64,000 nt of DNA. Origin: Adineta ricciae (lineage: Eukaryota > Rotifera > Eurotatoria > Adinetida > Adinetidae). The translations under genes were made by a program, and so were the position numbers. Location: positions 186,001-250,000 of the forward strand of contig CAJNOJ010000063.1 in the NCBI GenBank assembly GCA_905250025.1, in the 5' to 3' direction. Within the stretch, counting starts at the first letter, position 1. Each line of letters opens with the position of its first letter. The notes beneath the pieces were generated by a model. The model did not search any database. It was not told the origin of the DNA and saw only the letters and a list, made by a program, of their open reading frames with translations. Shown one piece after another: positions 8,971-22,159 of the stretch.

Positions 8971-11341
8971 TTAACTTGTCCATTGGTTCATCCAATGAAG
9001 AACTTCGTGATACCAGACAATTGAATTGAATGGATTCACTGTCCAATGATTTTCATTGGGTAAATATAATAATCGACTGGGAATTCCACGTCGTTGTAAA
9101 GCTGTAAATGTACTGATACCTTGAGCATCTGGAACACGATAATCATGACCACCGTGAATAACTAACATTGGTTGAGTCCAATTGGCCACGTAATTGACAG
9201 GATTGAATTTTTCATAAGCTTCAGGATTTTGAAATTGTGTAACATTACCAGCATCGTGTTCAGCGAACCATAATTCTTCGGTTGAATAAGCCATTGCTCG
9301 CATATCGAATAATCCATCGTGATTAACAAGTGCTCGGAAACGTTGACTCATTTCCGGATGACCAGCGATCCAATTGATCATATAACCACCATAACTTGCA
9401 CCCAATGCAATCGAACGATTACCATCGATATAACTGAATTGTTTCAAAGCAGCAGTTAAACCTAATTGTAAGTCTTCGAATGGTAATGTTCCGTATTCAC
9501 CTGTAATGCTGTCGGTAAAGTTTTGTCCGTAAGAATCGGAACCATGAAAGTTAATAGCAATGACCGCATATCCTTGAGATGAAAATGCTTGATAGTTCCA
9601 TCGGTAACTCCAAGCGTTGTACCAACTGTTTTGGGGACCACCGTGAATAAGAAATGCAAGTGGAGCTTTTTGGTTGGTACCATTGGCTGGAGGAATATGC
9701 CAACCCCAGACGGTTTCATTCTTTGCACCGAAAAATGAAAATTTTTCAGCAACTTTACTCATGCGAACCTTTGATAATAACTTTTCGTTATGAGTTGTCA
9801 ATGATCGAATAGAAATTGGTGAAGAAAATAGATAAATATTCGACGGTTCAGTAATGCTATCATAGGTGTAAACAAACATGTCGAGATTTAATGGATGAAT
9901 ACTGATATCTCTAGATGAACCAGTAGAAAGAAGGCGAAGAGGAGTTGTTGATGTTGATGTCAAGGCTGATAATTTATAAATAACATTTTCAGCTTCTTCA
10001 CCTACTTCGATAAAAAGTGATTGACCATCCTTTGCCCACACGAGACCGTTAACACTACGATCCCAATCATTCAAAATGGTCATTCGAGGATTCGAACCAT
10101 TAATCAATTTGATCTTAAATTGATCTGATTCATAACCAGGAACAGATTGTGCACGATAAACTAAGACATGTTCTTCAACCGGAGAATATCTTGGGTCTGT
10201 ATCAGCAGCAATATTATCACATGTTACACAGACACTGATATAATTCATTGCAGTTAAATCAACAGTATAAATATCTAAATTCGTTGACCATGCTACTGTA
10301 CTTGTCTCGTCATGTTGTCTTGTATAGGCGAAGGAGTTTCCACTTGCACTGAATGACCATTGAGCTTTGGCATCACCAAATGGTCGTGTTGGTGAATCAC
10401 TGTCAATACCAAATAGAACATCTTGAGGTTTGGAGGAAAATTCGAAGATGTTTTTCGAGTTTCGTTGGAGAGAAACAATGAATGGATGATGACGACGACC
10501 AAGCATGAATTGATCCCAATGACGAATGAATAATTTGTCAAATTTGTAGACGTTTTCACCAGTTTTACTTTCATTTTTCATTCGATAATTTGTTTCTTCA
10601 ATCGTCAGATTTGAATAAACTTGACAACTAAATGCTAAACGTGTTCCTTGTCGGTTGACGAGCAAATTATCAATATCTAATGGATAGTCAGTGATTTGAA
10701 TTGGTTCAAGATAATCTCGTAAATTCAATAGACTTTCAGGAAGATTCAATTGAAATATTTGTGTTAATCCAGATATTGCTCGATTGGAAAGAAAGACGAT
10801 AGTTTTCGCATCAATCCAAAAGAGTTGTTGATCTTCAATACCCCAAATCGGTTGAGTCAATTGTTTTGTTTGATTTGTTTGCAAATCCATCCAATGTAAT
10901 GTCGTAGTTGATCCATTCAAATCAGGCATATGATATTGTTTTCGTAAATAGATCACACTTTGTCCATCACTTGGATGTAAACATGGTGAAGAAAGACGAT
11001 CCAAACGGAGATTATGAGTTTGATTGAAATAATCCATTGTGACCAATTTCTCATAATAATCACTGTTCGATTGATAATCACTGGAATTCCATGCCGAAGG
11101 TGTTGGTGGGTTGGGAGGATTTGAATGTGATCGATGAGTAAAATATACATACACAGGAATACTTCCAATAGCCACACCCAATAAAAAGATTACGGATAAT
11201 ATAGCAAACTAAACAATGAAAAGATATTTCAAACAAAAGCAGTGGTAGTAATAAAGGAAGTAATACCTTTTTAAGTTTTGATTTAGTCTCCGGATCTGCT
11301 GTACCATCTCGAATGAGATAATCGGTATCGGTAGCTGACAT
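8971..11341 (-). CDS. Membrane-anchored S9 family prolyl oligopeptidase/dipeptidyl peptidase
   Basis: Exons 11341-11267 and 11208-8971 (intron 58 bp) give 770 aa. Exon 1 codes a 25-residue cytosolic tail; exon 2 opens with a membrane helix (FAILSVIFLLGVAIG), so this is a type II membrane protein with the catalytic part outside or in the lumen, supported by many N-x-S/T sites. The middle is a beta-propeller-like region; the C-terminal third is an alpha/beta hydrolase with HGGPQ, the nucleophile GASYGG, the Asp in HGGHDYRV and the His in NENHW. The layout matches dipeptidyl peptidase IV/V-type enzymes that trim N-terminal dipeptides. Exact subfamily uncertain. Confidence 0.88.
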
Positions 11342-12538
11342 GATAGATGCAAAATCAACGATTTGATTCTATCTTAAAATATAAATAAGTATAAATGGTT
11401 TCGTTTTCTGCCTATTTAAACCAGACGATCATGAAGTATAAACAAATAACAGTGCATGTGATCGAATGACGTAGAAATAGAAGAATGAATCATATATTTC
11501 TAGTTTATATACCGATACATAGAAGGAAGAAAGAACAGAAACAAAACATCCAGGGATTGAATGAAACAACTATGTGAAACAATTGTTAGGAGAAAATATT
11601 TCTGTGTTTGCAATTCTTGGTGTTATATTCTGATTCTCATTAAAAACAACAGTCAACGATGAAATTCAATAGAATCAATAGAAAACTAACGTACATATTC
11701 GTCATATGAGTAGAAGATTTTTCTTTATCAAAAATAAGAGAAATATATAGATCCGTCGTTATTTTCAAAGAAGAAAGAGAAAAACAGGAAAGAAGATGTC
11801 TCTAATATACAATTGATAAAAGTTCAACAACTGCTGAAGTCTTTAGGCTACATGACGTTCTCGTTTACTTCAACGTTATTTAATAGGAAAGGAAATTAGT
11901 CCGTCTTGATGGTGACAATATAAAACCTTCTTACCTACATCCGTCCTGAACGGTTGAGTTGATTGATAATCAGAAAATACTCTCTGGAAAACAAGAAAAG
12001 TCTCAATATATATCATCGTGTAATAAAAAGAATTCTGTTTTTCATAATATTGTTCATCAATACTTGAACCATAGTAGATGATTACATGCCATTTTCTGGA
12101 AATGCATGTCTTTTGATATTTAGAAGATTCATGTTGAGTAAATTTATTTATTTATTGATTCAGATGGGATACTTTGGGCATTTCTGCCATGAAACTTTCG
12201 CGCACGATATTCTTCATTAAGATAAACAATGAAGGTAAAGCATATGGAATGACATGATCTCGATGATGAGAATCTGATACTGTCGAACTAGAATAGATTA
12301 TATTGATAAGATTATCTCCTGAATAAAAAAATATGAACAGAGAGAGAGAGAGAAAGTGATCAATTTATGTCTGTAGAAATCTTCCTCCTTCACTGTCATG
12401 AAATGATTGTTTAATATCAAAATATTCCATCAATTAACTGATTTGCCTGATAGGTCTTTTTCTCTACCAAATCACTTCTCTTGATTAAAAATATTTTCTC
12501 TATATAAGCAATCAGTTCCTTCTCAATTTTTCATAATC
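11342..12538. other. Intergenic between divergent S9 peptidase and MetE-like genes
   Basis: About 1.2 kb. It contains a GA microsatellite at 12339-12354 and otherwise AT-rich DNA that must hold both promoters. I see no gene or RNA. Confidence 0.5.
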
Positions 12539-13806
12539 ATGAATCATAATGGAAGGGTAAATTTTTCTCGAAAATATTTTCATTATATCATTTCTTTGTT
12601 TCCAATAGATAACTATTCCAAGTGAACTCATTGGTTCAATTCCTCGACCTGACTACTTATTATCCGCAGTTCGTGATCATGATTGTGGAAGAATGACAAA
12701 TCAACGTTTCCATGATTATGAGAATCGATCAGTTCAGATTACAATCAGTGAATTGGAAGCAACTGGATCGCAAGTTATCACTGATGGCGAACAAACAAAA
12801 TCATCTTTTATAATTTATGCAATTCAACAACTCATTAACGAATATTATACATTCTCTTCGGGTTGTTTCTCTTTGACATTTGCTGATGGTCGACAACATA
12901 TTCTTCCGCGTTTAGTCAAATCCCCATTTCGTCATGCTACCTATGCTCATACATATCTTGATAATGCAAAGAGATTTACTCATTTACCGATAAAGTAACA
13001 CTCGATCTTGATATTCATTTCTATTTGAAAATTCTGCTTTCTATAGACAAGCGGTGATTAGTCCGTCAGCTCTATCAATGGTTTATCCCACAGCAACGAT
13101 TAAAAATTATTCTCATGAACAGTTTCTCACCGATCTGATCAATGAAACGGAAAAAGAAATTCGTTTATGTTTGGAAAAAGGTGCGCATTGTGTTCAAATC
13201 GATTTTGTCGAGGCAAATTTTGCATTAAAACTCGATCCAACGGGACATCTCCTACGCGATTTTGTTCAACTGAACAATTGCGTTTTAGAACGATTCGCTT
13301 TCGAAGAACAACATCGTCTGGGTGTTCATCTTTGTTCAGGTAAGTCGTATAACTACCAAATCTTATTCAATAATTCTTTAATTCATAAAGGTGGTGATCA
13401 AGAATGTCATCATTCATTCGATGCACATTATTTACAAGTTCTTCCGAAAATATTCGATCTTCATGTGTGCAATTTCTACCTTCAATTAGCAAGTGAACCT
13501 GATCGAGAACAAGTGTTGCAATGCGTTCAGAAATATATGCAACCATGGCATCGAATTTTCATTGGAGTTATCGATCCTGTTGATCCAAAAATTGAAACAC
13601 CTGAAGAAGTTTGTGAACGAATATTAGAGGCAACGAAATATATTCCAATCGAACAATTAGGAACAACTGATGACTGTGGATTTGCTCCATTTGATGATGA
13701 TCGATTGATCACAAGAGAAGCTGCATTTGAGAAGATTCGAGCACGTTTAGAAGGAACAAAAATGGCAGAGGAACGATTAATGAAGAAAAAATCAAAGAGT
13801 ATTTAA
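12539..13806 (+). CDS. MetE-like cobalamin-independent methionine synthase family protein, 4 exons
   Basis: Exons 12539-12556, 12609-12994, 13047-13339 and 13391-13806 give 370 aa. Only the C-terminal catalytic barrel type of MetE is present, as in the short single-domain forms of bacteria and fungi. Seen: GSIPRP near the start, ITDGEQTKSSF, QIDFVEANF, the zinc-type pair in GVHLCSGGD, NFYLQLASEPD and LGTTDDCGFAPF (third cysteine). The third intron (51 bp) has no stop and keeps frame, but removing it gives the family pattern HxC.GGD..., so I splice it. Likely role: methyl transfer to a thiol such as homocysteine, with folate or another methyl donor; true substrate uncertain. In MetE a Glu completes the zinc site, whereas here FYLQLAS has Gln there, as in this short subfamily. 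Possibly horizontally acquired. Confidence 0.8.
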
Positions 13807-14113
13807 ATTTGATTTTCTCGTCGAAATGAATATTTCATATTTTGTACTGTATTGTACTTAGAATAAATTATTGTCGTGAATAGTCTTCATTCAGAATAGA
13901 TTGATAGAATATTCTGCAGTTGATGTACTGAGAAAGTTTATATTTATCGGTAATTACATTAATTTATAATGCTTCAGGATATTTCTATGTCATTCAAATG
14001 CACTTTTTCATACGAAATGACCGATTCTTAACATATCGAGGCGAGTGTACCGTTATTTGAATACAGTCCTTGAATATGTTTTCTGGGCTTTCTATTTGCT
14101 TATGACCGAAAAG
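13807..14113. other. Intergenic
   Basis: AT-rich spacer holding an AATAAA-type signal at about 13862 for the upstream gene and the promoter of the GH16 gene. Nothing else seen. Confidence 0.5.
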
Positions 14114-14120
14114 TATATAA
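14114..14120 (+). promoter_or_regulatory. TATA box of GH16 gene
   Basis: TATATAA lies 45 bp upstream of the ATG at 14159. The decayed paralogue at 16269 has a matching AT-rich stretch at the same distance, which supports this being the promoter. Confidence 0.6.
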
Positions 14121-14158
14121 ATCGCGAACTCAACATTTGTTTTCATATTCCAAGCATC

Positions 14159-15040
14159 ATGTTTCAACTCTTCAGTTGTTTTCTGGCTTTTCTTCTTTTC
14201 AACAACATTCTCAGTTGGAGTCCATCAAATTTCACTTACAATGCTGGTCAAGATTACAGTCTCGTCTGGGAAGATGATTTCGAAAATGTCGGTGCCATCA
14301 AAGCAACAATCAATGGCGCACCGGCCTATGCACCAAATTCAGCAAATTGGGTTCTCAATACCGGAAATATCAACGGTGGTTTACAAAATTATACGAATTC
14401 TATTGATAATGCTTACGTTCAGAATGGTCAATTGAATATTGTTGCATACAAAGAAGGATATACATCAGCAATGCTTTCCAGTGTTGGTCTTCGAGAATTC
14501 ACCTTCGGAAAATTTGCAGCAAAAATCTGTTTACCATATGGACAAGGTATATGGCCAGCATGGTGGTTACTTGGAAACGCTTGGAATAAATACAAACTCT
14601 ATTGGCCGACTGTTGGAGAAATTGATATTTTGGAAATGATCGGTGGACGTCAATGGGGAACTCCAAACGACAAAATCGCACATGCAACAATTCATTGGAA
14701 CAATGCATCGAATGCGATGTCACCATTGTATCATGCTTCATACGGAACACAATGGCAAACACCTGATGGATCTTTGCTGCATAATAATAGTCTAGTTTAT
14801 TGGACAGAATGGACCCCAACACAAATTAGTATTGGATTGAATGAATTTACATATTTTCAATTTAATACGACGAATATCACTCAATCGATCAATCCAGTCG
14901 ATGCTTTTGGTGGTAAATGGCCTTTTTACATGATATTGAATATTGCTATTGGAGGATCATGGCCAGGATCACCAAACAATAGTACAGTTTGGCCTCAACG
15001 AATGGTTGTCGATTGGATTCGGGTTTATCAAAAACCGTAG
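14159..15040 (+). CDS. Secreted GH16 endo-beta-1,3-glucanase (laminarinase type)
   Basis: 293 aa, single exon, start at ATG 14159 because it begins a clear signal peptide (MFQLFSCFLAFLLFNNILS). GH16 beta-jelly-roll features: DYSLVWEDDF near the start, GKFAAKICLPYGQGIWPAWW, the catalytic signature GEIDILEM (E-x-D-x-x-E, complete) and WPFYMILNIAIGGSWPG near the end. It should cut beta-1,3-glucans of algae, fungi or yeasts in the gut. A pseudogene copy follows 1.2 kb downstream. GH16 glucanases occur in many invertebrates, so transfer is not required to explain it, but the absence of introns next to intron-rich neighbours is notable. Confidence 0.92.
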   Translation: MFQLFSCFLAFLLFNNILSWSPSNFTYNAGQDYSLVWEDDFENVGAIKATINGAPAYAPNSANWVLNTGNINGGLQNYTNSIDNAYVQNGQLNIVAYKEGYTSAMLSSVGLREFTFGKFAAKICLPYGQGIWPAWWLLGNAWNKYKLYWPTVGEIDILEMIGGRQWGTPNDKIAHATIHWNNASNAMSPLYHASYGTQWQTPDGSLLHNNSLVYWTEWTPTQISIGLNEFTYFQFNTTNITQSINPVDAFGGKWPFYMILNIAIGGSWPGSPNNSTVWPQRMVVDWIRVYQKP

Positions 15041-15388
15041 TTACTAGGACTTTTTTTGATTAACATCATCAAGCGCTTTTATTTACTCGTTATTATTTTA
15101 TAAACTTATCGGACTTTTAAAGTAGTCAAGGTTTACACGAGTCAACAGAGAAAAGAAGAAGAAAAAAGAATTGTATGAATAATACTGTGGACTTTATTCA
15201 TAAATGATGACATATATTCAGATTTTCTTTTTGTCTTCCTGTAACAACATGTAAAGTGGGTAAATATGTTAATAGAAGAAAGACATAATAAAGACAAACC
15301 TATTCGCACTTAAAAAGAAAAAATCCTCAACTAAACGATCTTTTTCTTTTCTTTTTTCGTTATATACTTCTTATTGTAAAGAAACAAA
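15041..15388. other. Intergenic
   Basis: Spacer with polyadenylation-like AATAAA at about 15287 and a poly-pyrimidine stretch before the next gene. Nothing else seen. Confidence 0.5.
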
Positions 15389-15619
15389 ATGTCCGTGAAC
15401 GAAGATCAACCTCATCATTATGATATTCAAGCTGGTCTGGCATTATTCAATAATCATGTTGTGCATCGAACAACTTTAGATGGTGAAGAAAAATCCAATG
15501 ATCGACCAACAGAAAGAAAAGATTCAACCACAGCAGCACCAACACCACCATCGCCAAAAACGACTCAGACATCTAACGTTAAACTAGTCGGTTCAAATCG
15601 GTTCGTACTCTTACAGTAA
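15389..15619 (+). CDS. Small hydrophilic protein of unknown function
   Basis: 76 aa from ATG 15389 to a stop at 15617. It starts MSVNEDQPHHYDIQAGLALF, has a Thr/Pro/Ser-rich middle (TTAAPTPPSPKTTQ) and ends with a short hydrophobic segment RFVLLQ. No signal peptide or membrane helix. The middle looks disordered. I recognise no family; the regular codon pattern and the spacing between GH16 and the pseudogene make it a plausible small gene. Confidence 0.45.
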   Translation: MSVNEDQPHHYDIQAGLALFNNHVVHRTTLDGEEKSNDRPTERKDSTTAAPTPPSPKTTQTSNVKLVGSNRFVLLQ

Positions 15620-16268
15620 TGAAATTCTTATTCAGTTATTTTCTTCATTCGTAGTTTTTTCATACCAGTCAAAAAATAACTCAATTGTACCTTAAATATG
15701 TTTATGGAAAAAACAGCTGACTATTGATTTTACTAAACGAACTTCTTTTGTACTTTCTCGTTTTGAATGACGATCAAACAATTACAATCAAATAACAAAC
15801 TCTTTACTAACATCTATTTCATACCATGTAACTGATGTGTTAAAGTCTAATTTTAATCTGACTTGTCTCAATCGAAAATTGACTGGTATAAATCGTTCTA
15901 TAATCTGTTTGTAATATCAAGACGAAGAATAAAATCGAACTGATGGGACAAAACGAATAAGAAAGAATAAATTAGTTTCACATCTTATGATACATAAGCA
16001 CATCAATTACAAACAGATAGAAGTATAACTCATCACATACATACAGTAAGAGAATCGTGGATTGAAATATTGTAGAAACACAAGCCTTTTTCTATGGTCA
16101 ATTTAAAATACGATAATCTCTAATAATTTCAGATACGTCTCTGTTATTACGTACCGACTTTTTTCTCAACTCATATACCATTTATAACTGAATTTTGAGT
16201 TTCTTATTAGTCGATGACTGAAGTATAATTATAAGTAACTTAGCATTTATTTTGATACTCAAAGCACC
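15620..16268. other. Intergenic
   Basis: AT-rich DNA without supported genes; the last 60 bp resembles the GH16 promoter region and belongs to the duplicated unit of the pseudogene. Confidence 0.5.
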
Positions 16269-16880
16269 ATGTTCCAATTATTCAGTTGTTTTCTTGTTTA
16301 TCTCCTATTGGCCAATATTCTCGACTGAAATCCATTATATTTTACTTATGATGTTGATCCAGATTAGTCTTGTCTGAGAAGATTCTTTCGATAAAGTAGA
16401 TAATGGATACACATCTGGAAAATTTACAATTAAGAGTCAAGTGTCATATGGTAAAAGTCTCTGATCCACTTGATAGTTAGTTAAAAACACTTGGAATGGA
16501 TATTGATATCAATGGTCAACTGTGGCGTGAAATCTGTATTTGATAAATGGTTGTTCAGACTTATTGGTATAGTCCAAATAATCAAATTCTACATGCAATG
16601 ATTCATTGAAATAATACACCGAATCCCGTGTTACCGATGCATCAATATCAGAATGAATTTCGACACAAATTAATAGTGCAATTAATGAATTCATATATTT
16701 TTAATTTAATACAATAAGTATCCCTCAATCGATCAATCCTGTCTATGCGTGTTTAGTAGAAAATAGCCTTTTTCCATCAGATTAGATGTACCTGTTGGTG
16801 GTCTATGATCAGAACTATCAAACATTAACGCCATTTAACCTCCACAAATGATAGTGACTTGCGTTTGAGTTTGTTAAACA
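16269..16880 (+). pseudogene. Decayed GH16 glucanase paralogue
   Basis: The DNA aligns by eye with the GH16 gene at 14159: both begin ATGTT(T/C)CAA..TTCAGTTGTTTTCT, continue with TTTCACTTAC/TTTTACTTAT-like stretches, share CGATCAATCC near the end of the gene and finish with matching GATTGGATTCG/GTTTATC-like sequence. The copy has many stop codons (one right after the signal peptide), indels and has lost the catalytic signature. The similarity reaches upstream of the start, so promoter and gene were duplicated together. It is dead. Confidence 0.85.
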
Positions 16881-17403
16881 TAAATAAAAAGATTCATTTC
16901 CTCACAATCGAATACAGAATGTATTGAATCCATCAAAGCGCGATCGTATTTAGATCTTTTAGAATTTATTTTTGAGTTCATTTCTATTTAAAATGGAATA
17001 AAACAGTTCATGTCTTAACAATTCTTGATCTTATAATCATGTCAGAAGAATCATTATTGTGTGAAAGTCTCTCTGTACGTAAGAGAGACTTGCCAAAAAT
17101 TGCATTAATAATGAGGACATACTAATGCGATGAAATGACTTAATTTGTCAGCAAAACTACTCTCACTAAGCGTTCATTGAATAGCTCTGCTCCCCAAAGA
17201 CAAGGACTAAAGAAGTTCTTCACTCTCTCATCATTGAATATATATCTAACGGATTCGCAAAATACCATCGAAATGATTGTTTAACATTCATCAACAAGAG
17301 TCAAGTGACATCTGTCAATGAGAAGCAAATCAAATTGTCTTTATTTTAAATAATCGAAAGCACGAAGGTATAAATAAAATAAAATAGATGAGTATTCGAT
17401 TCA
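16881..17403. other. Intergenic
   Basis: AT-rich DNA between the GH16 relic and the 3' end of the SLC17 gene. Nothing seen. Confidence 0.5.
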
Positions 17404-19518
17404 CTATTCAGCATCATCTCGATTCCATGATTGTTCTTCACCATCAAATAGAATACAATATACAAAACAGCCAAAAAGACAAATGCCAGATGAGACATTG
17501 AAGATCATTTTCCATGCTGATAAAGTTTGCTACAAAGAACAGACATACGACAATTCGAAGATAATTCTATTAGAAACGTTTACGTTGTGATTAGTTATCC
17601 AGCCGACAAACATTGGTCCAACAAATCCAGGTACTGCTGCTAACATATTGGTGATACCCATCAATGTTCCCGCATAATTACTCGCGATGTCTAGATGTGA
17701 GATGAGACTACCCGATCCTTGAAATCCAATGAAGGCAACAGAAAGTGAGATGAACACCACTGCTAAAACATGGTCGCATCCGATATAGCCGACTAAAACA
17801 AGAAATAATGAAGTTCCGCAAGCACCTACAATAAGGAAAAAATGAGATTTTTTGTTTAAGAAGAAAAGAATTTGTTACCAATGATGGTTTGCCATCGTCG
17901 TGTAGCTGTTGTGGAGAGAATTCCTTTCGCTCGTATTCGATCAGCTATCTGACCGGAGATAATTGTAAAAACAAGTTGAAATAAATAAGGTATTGCAAAC
18001 ATAATTCCATTCTGAAAGAAAAGAAAATTTTCTTAATGAATCAAAAAAAAACAACGAACTTGTTGTAGATTAAATCGAAGAATGGTCGAGAAATATGTTG
18101 GTAACGATGTTAATAGAATATAGAAAACAAAATTTGTACAGATATGTTGAATCGCAATGCCGTACAAAGGAACACAAGTGAGAATATGTTTCCAAGGTGT
18201 GGTCGACTAAAAATAAAAACTTGGTTTTCGCACATATTTTCTATTTTGAAATACTTTTTTTGCTCTTGGAATACAACGAAGAAGATAAATTTTCTCTGAA
18301 CTTGATATTCGTGGATGTTCAGCTGGAGAATTATACGCATAGAATATCCAACCAATAAACCAGAGACAAGAAAGAAGACCGAAGAGATAAAAAGCTGATG
18401 GCCAACCGCCAAAAACTGTTGATTCACATAGAAGACTCACTAATGGTGTTGTCACAATAATTCCAATCTCTTTGCCTTTATTTCAATAGAAAAATCATCC
18501 GTTAGTTAAACAATTTTCATTGGATGTTACCTGTACTGGCAATTGGTGGAATTATACTTCGTTCTAATGGTGGAATCCATCGACCCCAAAGAGCAGTTGC
18601 GCTTGGAAATGCAGGTGCCTAAAAGAAACAATGAGTTGATTCGATAGAATTTTTCTTTAGAGAAATTGACTTCAATAGCGCCAATCAGCAGTCGAATAGC
18701 GATCAGAAGACCAACGTTTATTCTTGCAGCCATTGGTGTCAAAAGAGTGAGAATACCAGCAATAAAAATGCTACCACCAAAAATCCACTTAGCACCAAAC
18801 CGTTCAGCTAACATTCCTATGAACAAAAAATAACGTAACTGATTATTCTGTCCAACAAGATCAAGATTTTCTTTTACCTCCGATAATTTGTGTGAGAACA
18901 TAACCGTAGAAAAACGAGCCTAAGACCATTCCTTGTAATTTTGGAGACCAATCAAATTCACCCTTTGATTGGAATCAAATTTAGTCAAGTGATTCAAAGA
19001 AAATGTTTATGGTCTTTACATGAAATTCTGGATTGTACGACGAATTGTTATCACTATTGATAGGAGGACAAGCATCAGATGATTCGTTATTTACTAAATG
19101 AGATTTTGTCATTGCGACTAAATTGAAACATATAAAAAAAGTGATCTTTTCAAAAACAGAAAATCTTGAATTGATTTACCGATTGCTACAGAGAGATTCA
19201 CTCGTAATGAATACAAACAAAGAAAACCAAGAAAAGCCCATATTGCCACTACCTAAATAACAAAAAGCATCATTGTTCTCCTGAAAACAATCAGTTGATC
19301 ACAAACATATCGTGCAGGTGTACTATCTAAAGAAAATTCTCATATAAAAAACGAATAAATTTTTGAAATTTCTCACGTGAATGATATGAAGATGATTCTA
19401 CTCGATAAGAATTTTCGTTATTCTCTTCATTGGCAAGTAAAGGTGCTTGCATTCCATCGTCATGATTATTATCTATGAAAACACTTTCGGATGATTCCAT
19501 CTTCCTTCCGGATCGCAT
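17404..19518 (-). CDS. SLC17-family transporter (sialin/vesicular transporter type), multi-exon
   Basis: About eleven exons on the minus strand separated by short introns, from ATG 19518 to TAG 17404. It includes a 20-nt mini-exon (19326-19307) flanked by introns 19327-19376 and 19253-19306. Major facilitator features read in order: VVAIWAFLGFLCLYSLRVNLSVAI (first helix; written here as joined pieces), FDWSPKLQGMVLGSFFYGY, AERFGAKWIFGG, FPSATALWGRWIPPLERS and SHLDIASNYAGTLMGITN. These match the SLC17 anion transporter family (sialin, phosphate and vesicular glutamate transporters). The N-terminus has a dileucine-like PLLANEE sequence typical of lysosomal or vesicular sorting. Substrate not predictable. 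A paralogue of about the same architecture lies at 26674 on the other strand. Confidence 0.87.
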
Positions 19519-19948
19519 TGAATATACAAAAGAAGGTTTTGCGACTTTGAATATCTCAAGAACGAACAGTTGAGTTTGACAAAACTTGGATGGTTGTTGT
19601 CACTTACGATCAAAATGAGTTTTATTTGTGGAAAAAATCAGGTTTTCAAAAACGTTTTTACGTTTTATAATTTTTTTATTTATTTTTTATTATGACTGGT
19701 AGAGGCAAAAAGCAATGAAGAAAAAGAATCAAGATGGCGAGACCAACAGGATCGCTAGAAATACAATTGAAAGGAAAGGAAGAAAAAGGAAAAGAATTGT
19801 TGTTTTTACTGTTCGTAAAAGGAGACGAGAACGATGTGTTCCGCTTCTTTTTAATCATTGTGTTACCTCCCAGTCAAGAGAATCTTGAATCTATTTTGTC
19901 GTTAACACTTAATAATATTTTCAGAAAACGAGAATTTCTTAGTCAATC
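19519..19948. other. Divergent promoter region
   Basis: About 430 bp between the leftward SLC17 and rightward TMEM184 genes. Short open frames here show no family signal. Confidence 0.5.
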
Positions 19949-21797
<1,849 letters not shown>

Positions 21798-22159
21798 TCG
21801 AATGATAATATCTTATTTATGAATCTAGTCAACAGAAGAGAAAAGGAAAACAGAAGGTTTTTTTTTTGTTCCATATTTTATTTTTTGATGTTGTTATTGT
21901 TGTTGTTTAATCAAAGAAAACTTTCGTACTCGATATGACTTAATCAAAACATTATTTAAGATCTTGTCTCTATGTCATTGATAATCAGATTCATTTTAAA
22001 ACAGTATTTGTTGTGACATTTTACCTTTTGTTTTTCGTTTTGTTGTTGTGTACAGATTAACAAAGTCAAAAAAAAACACATCAAATCTCGTATTTATTGT
22101 TAGTATAAACAGAAGCGTATTTATTTGAATAGATATTGTAATTTGTTTTAAAATTTCAG
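21798..22159. other. Intergenic
   Basis: T-rich spacer. The sequence directly before the next ATG (aaatttcag) looks like a 3' splice site, so the following transcript may have a 5' UTR intron or be trans-spliced. Confidence 0.4.

Noticed and set aside
12620-12650. GGTTCAATTCC resembling a tRNA B box
   Set aside because: It lies inside the MetE-like coding sequence (GSIPRP) and no cloverleaf forms around it.
16509-16694. 61-codon minus-strand frame
   Set aside because: Antisense to the decayed GH16 copy, which explains the sequence.
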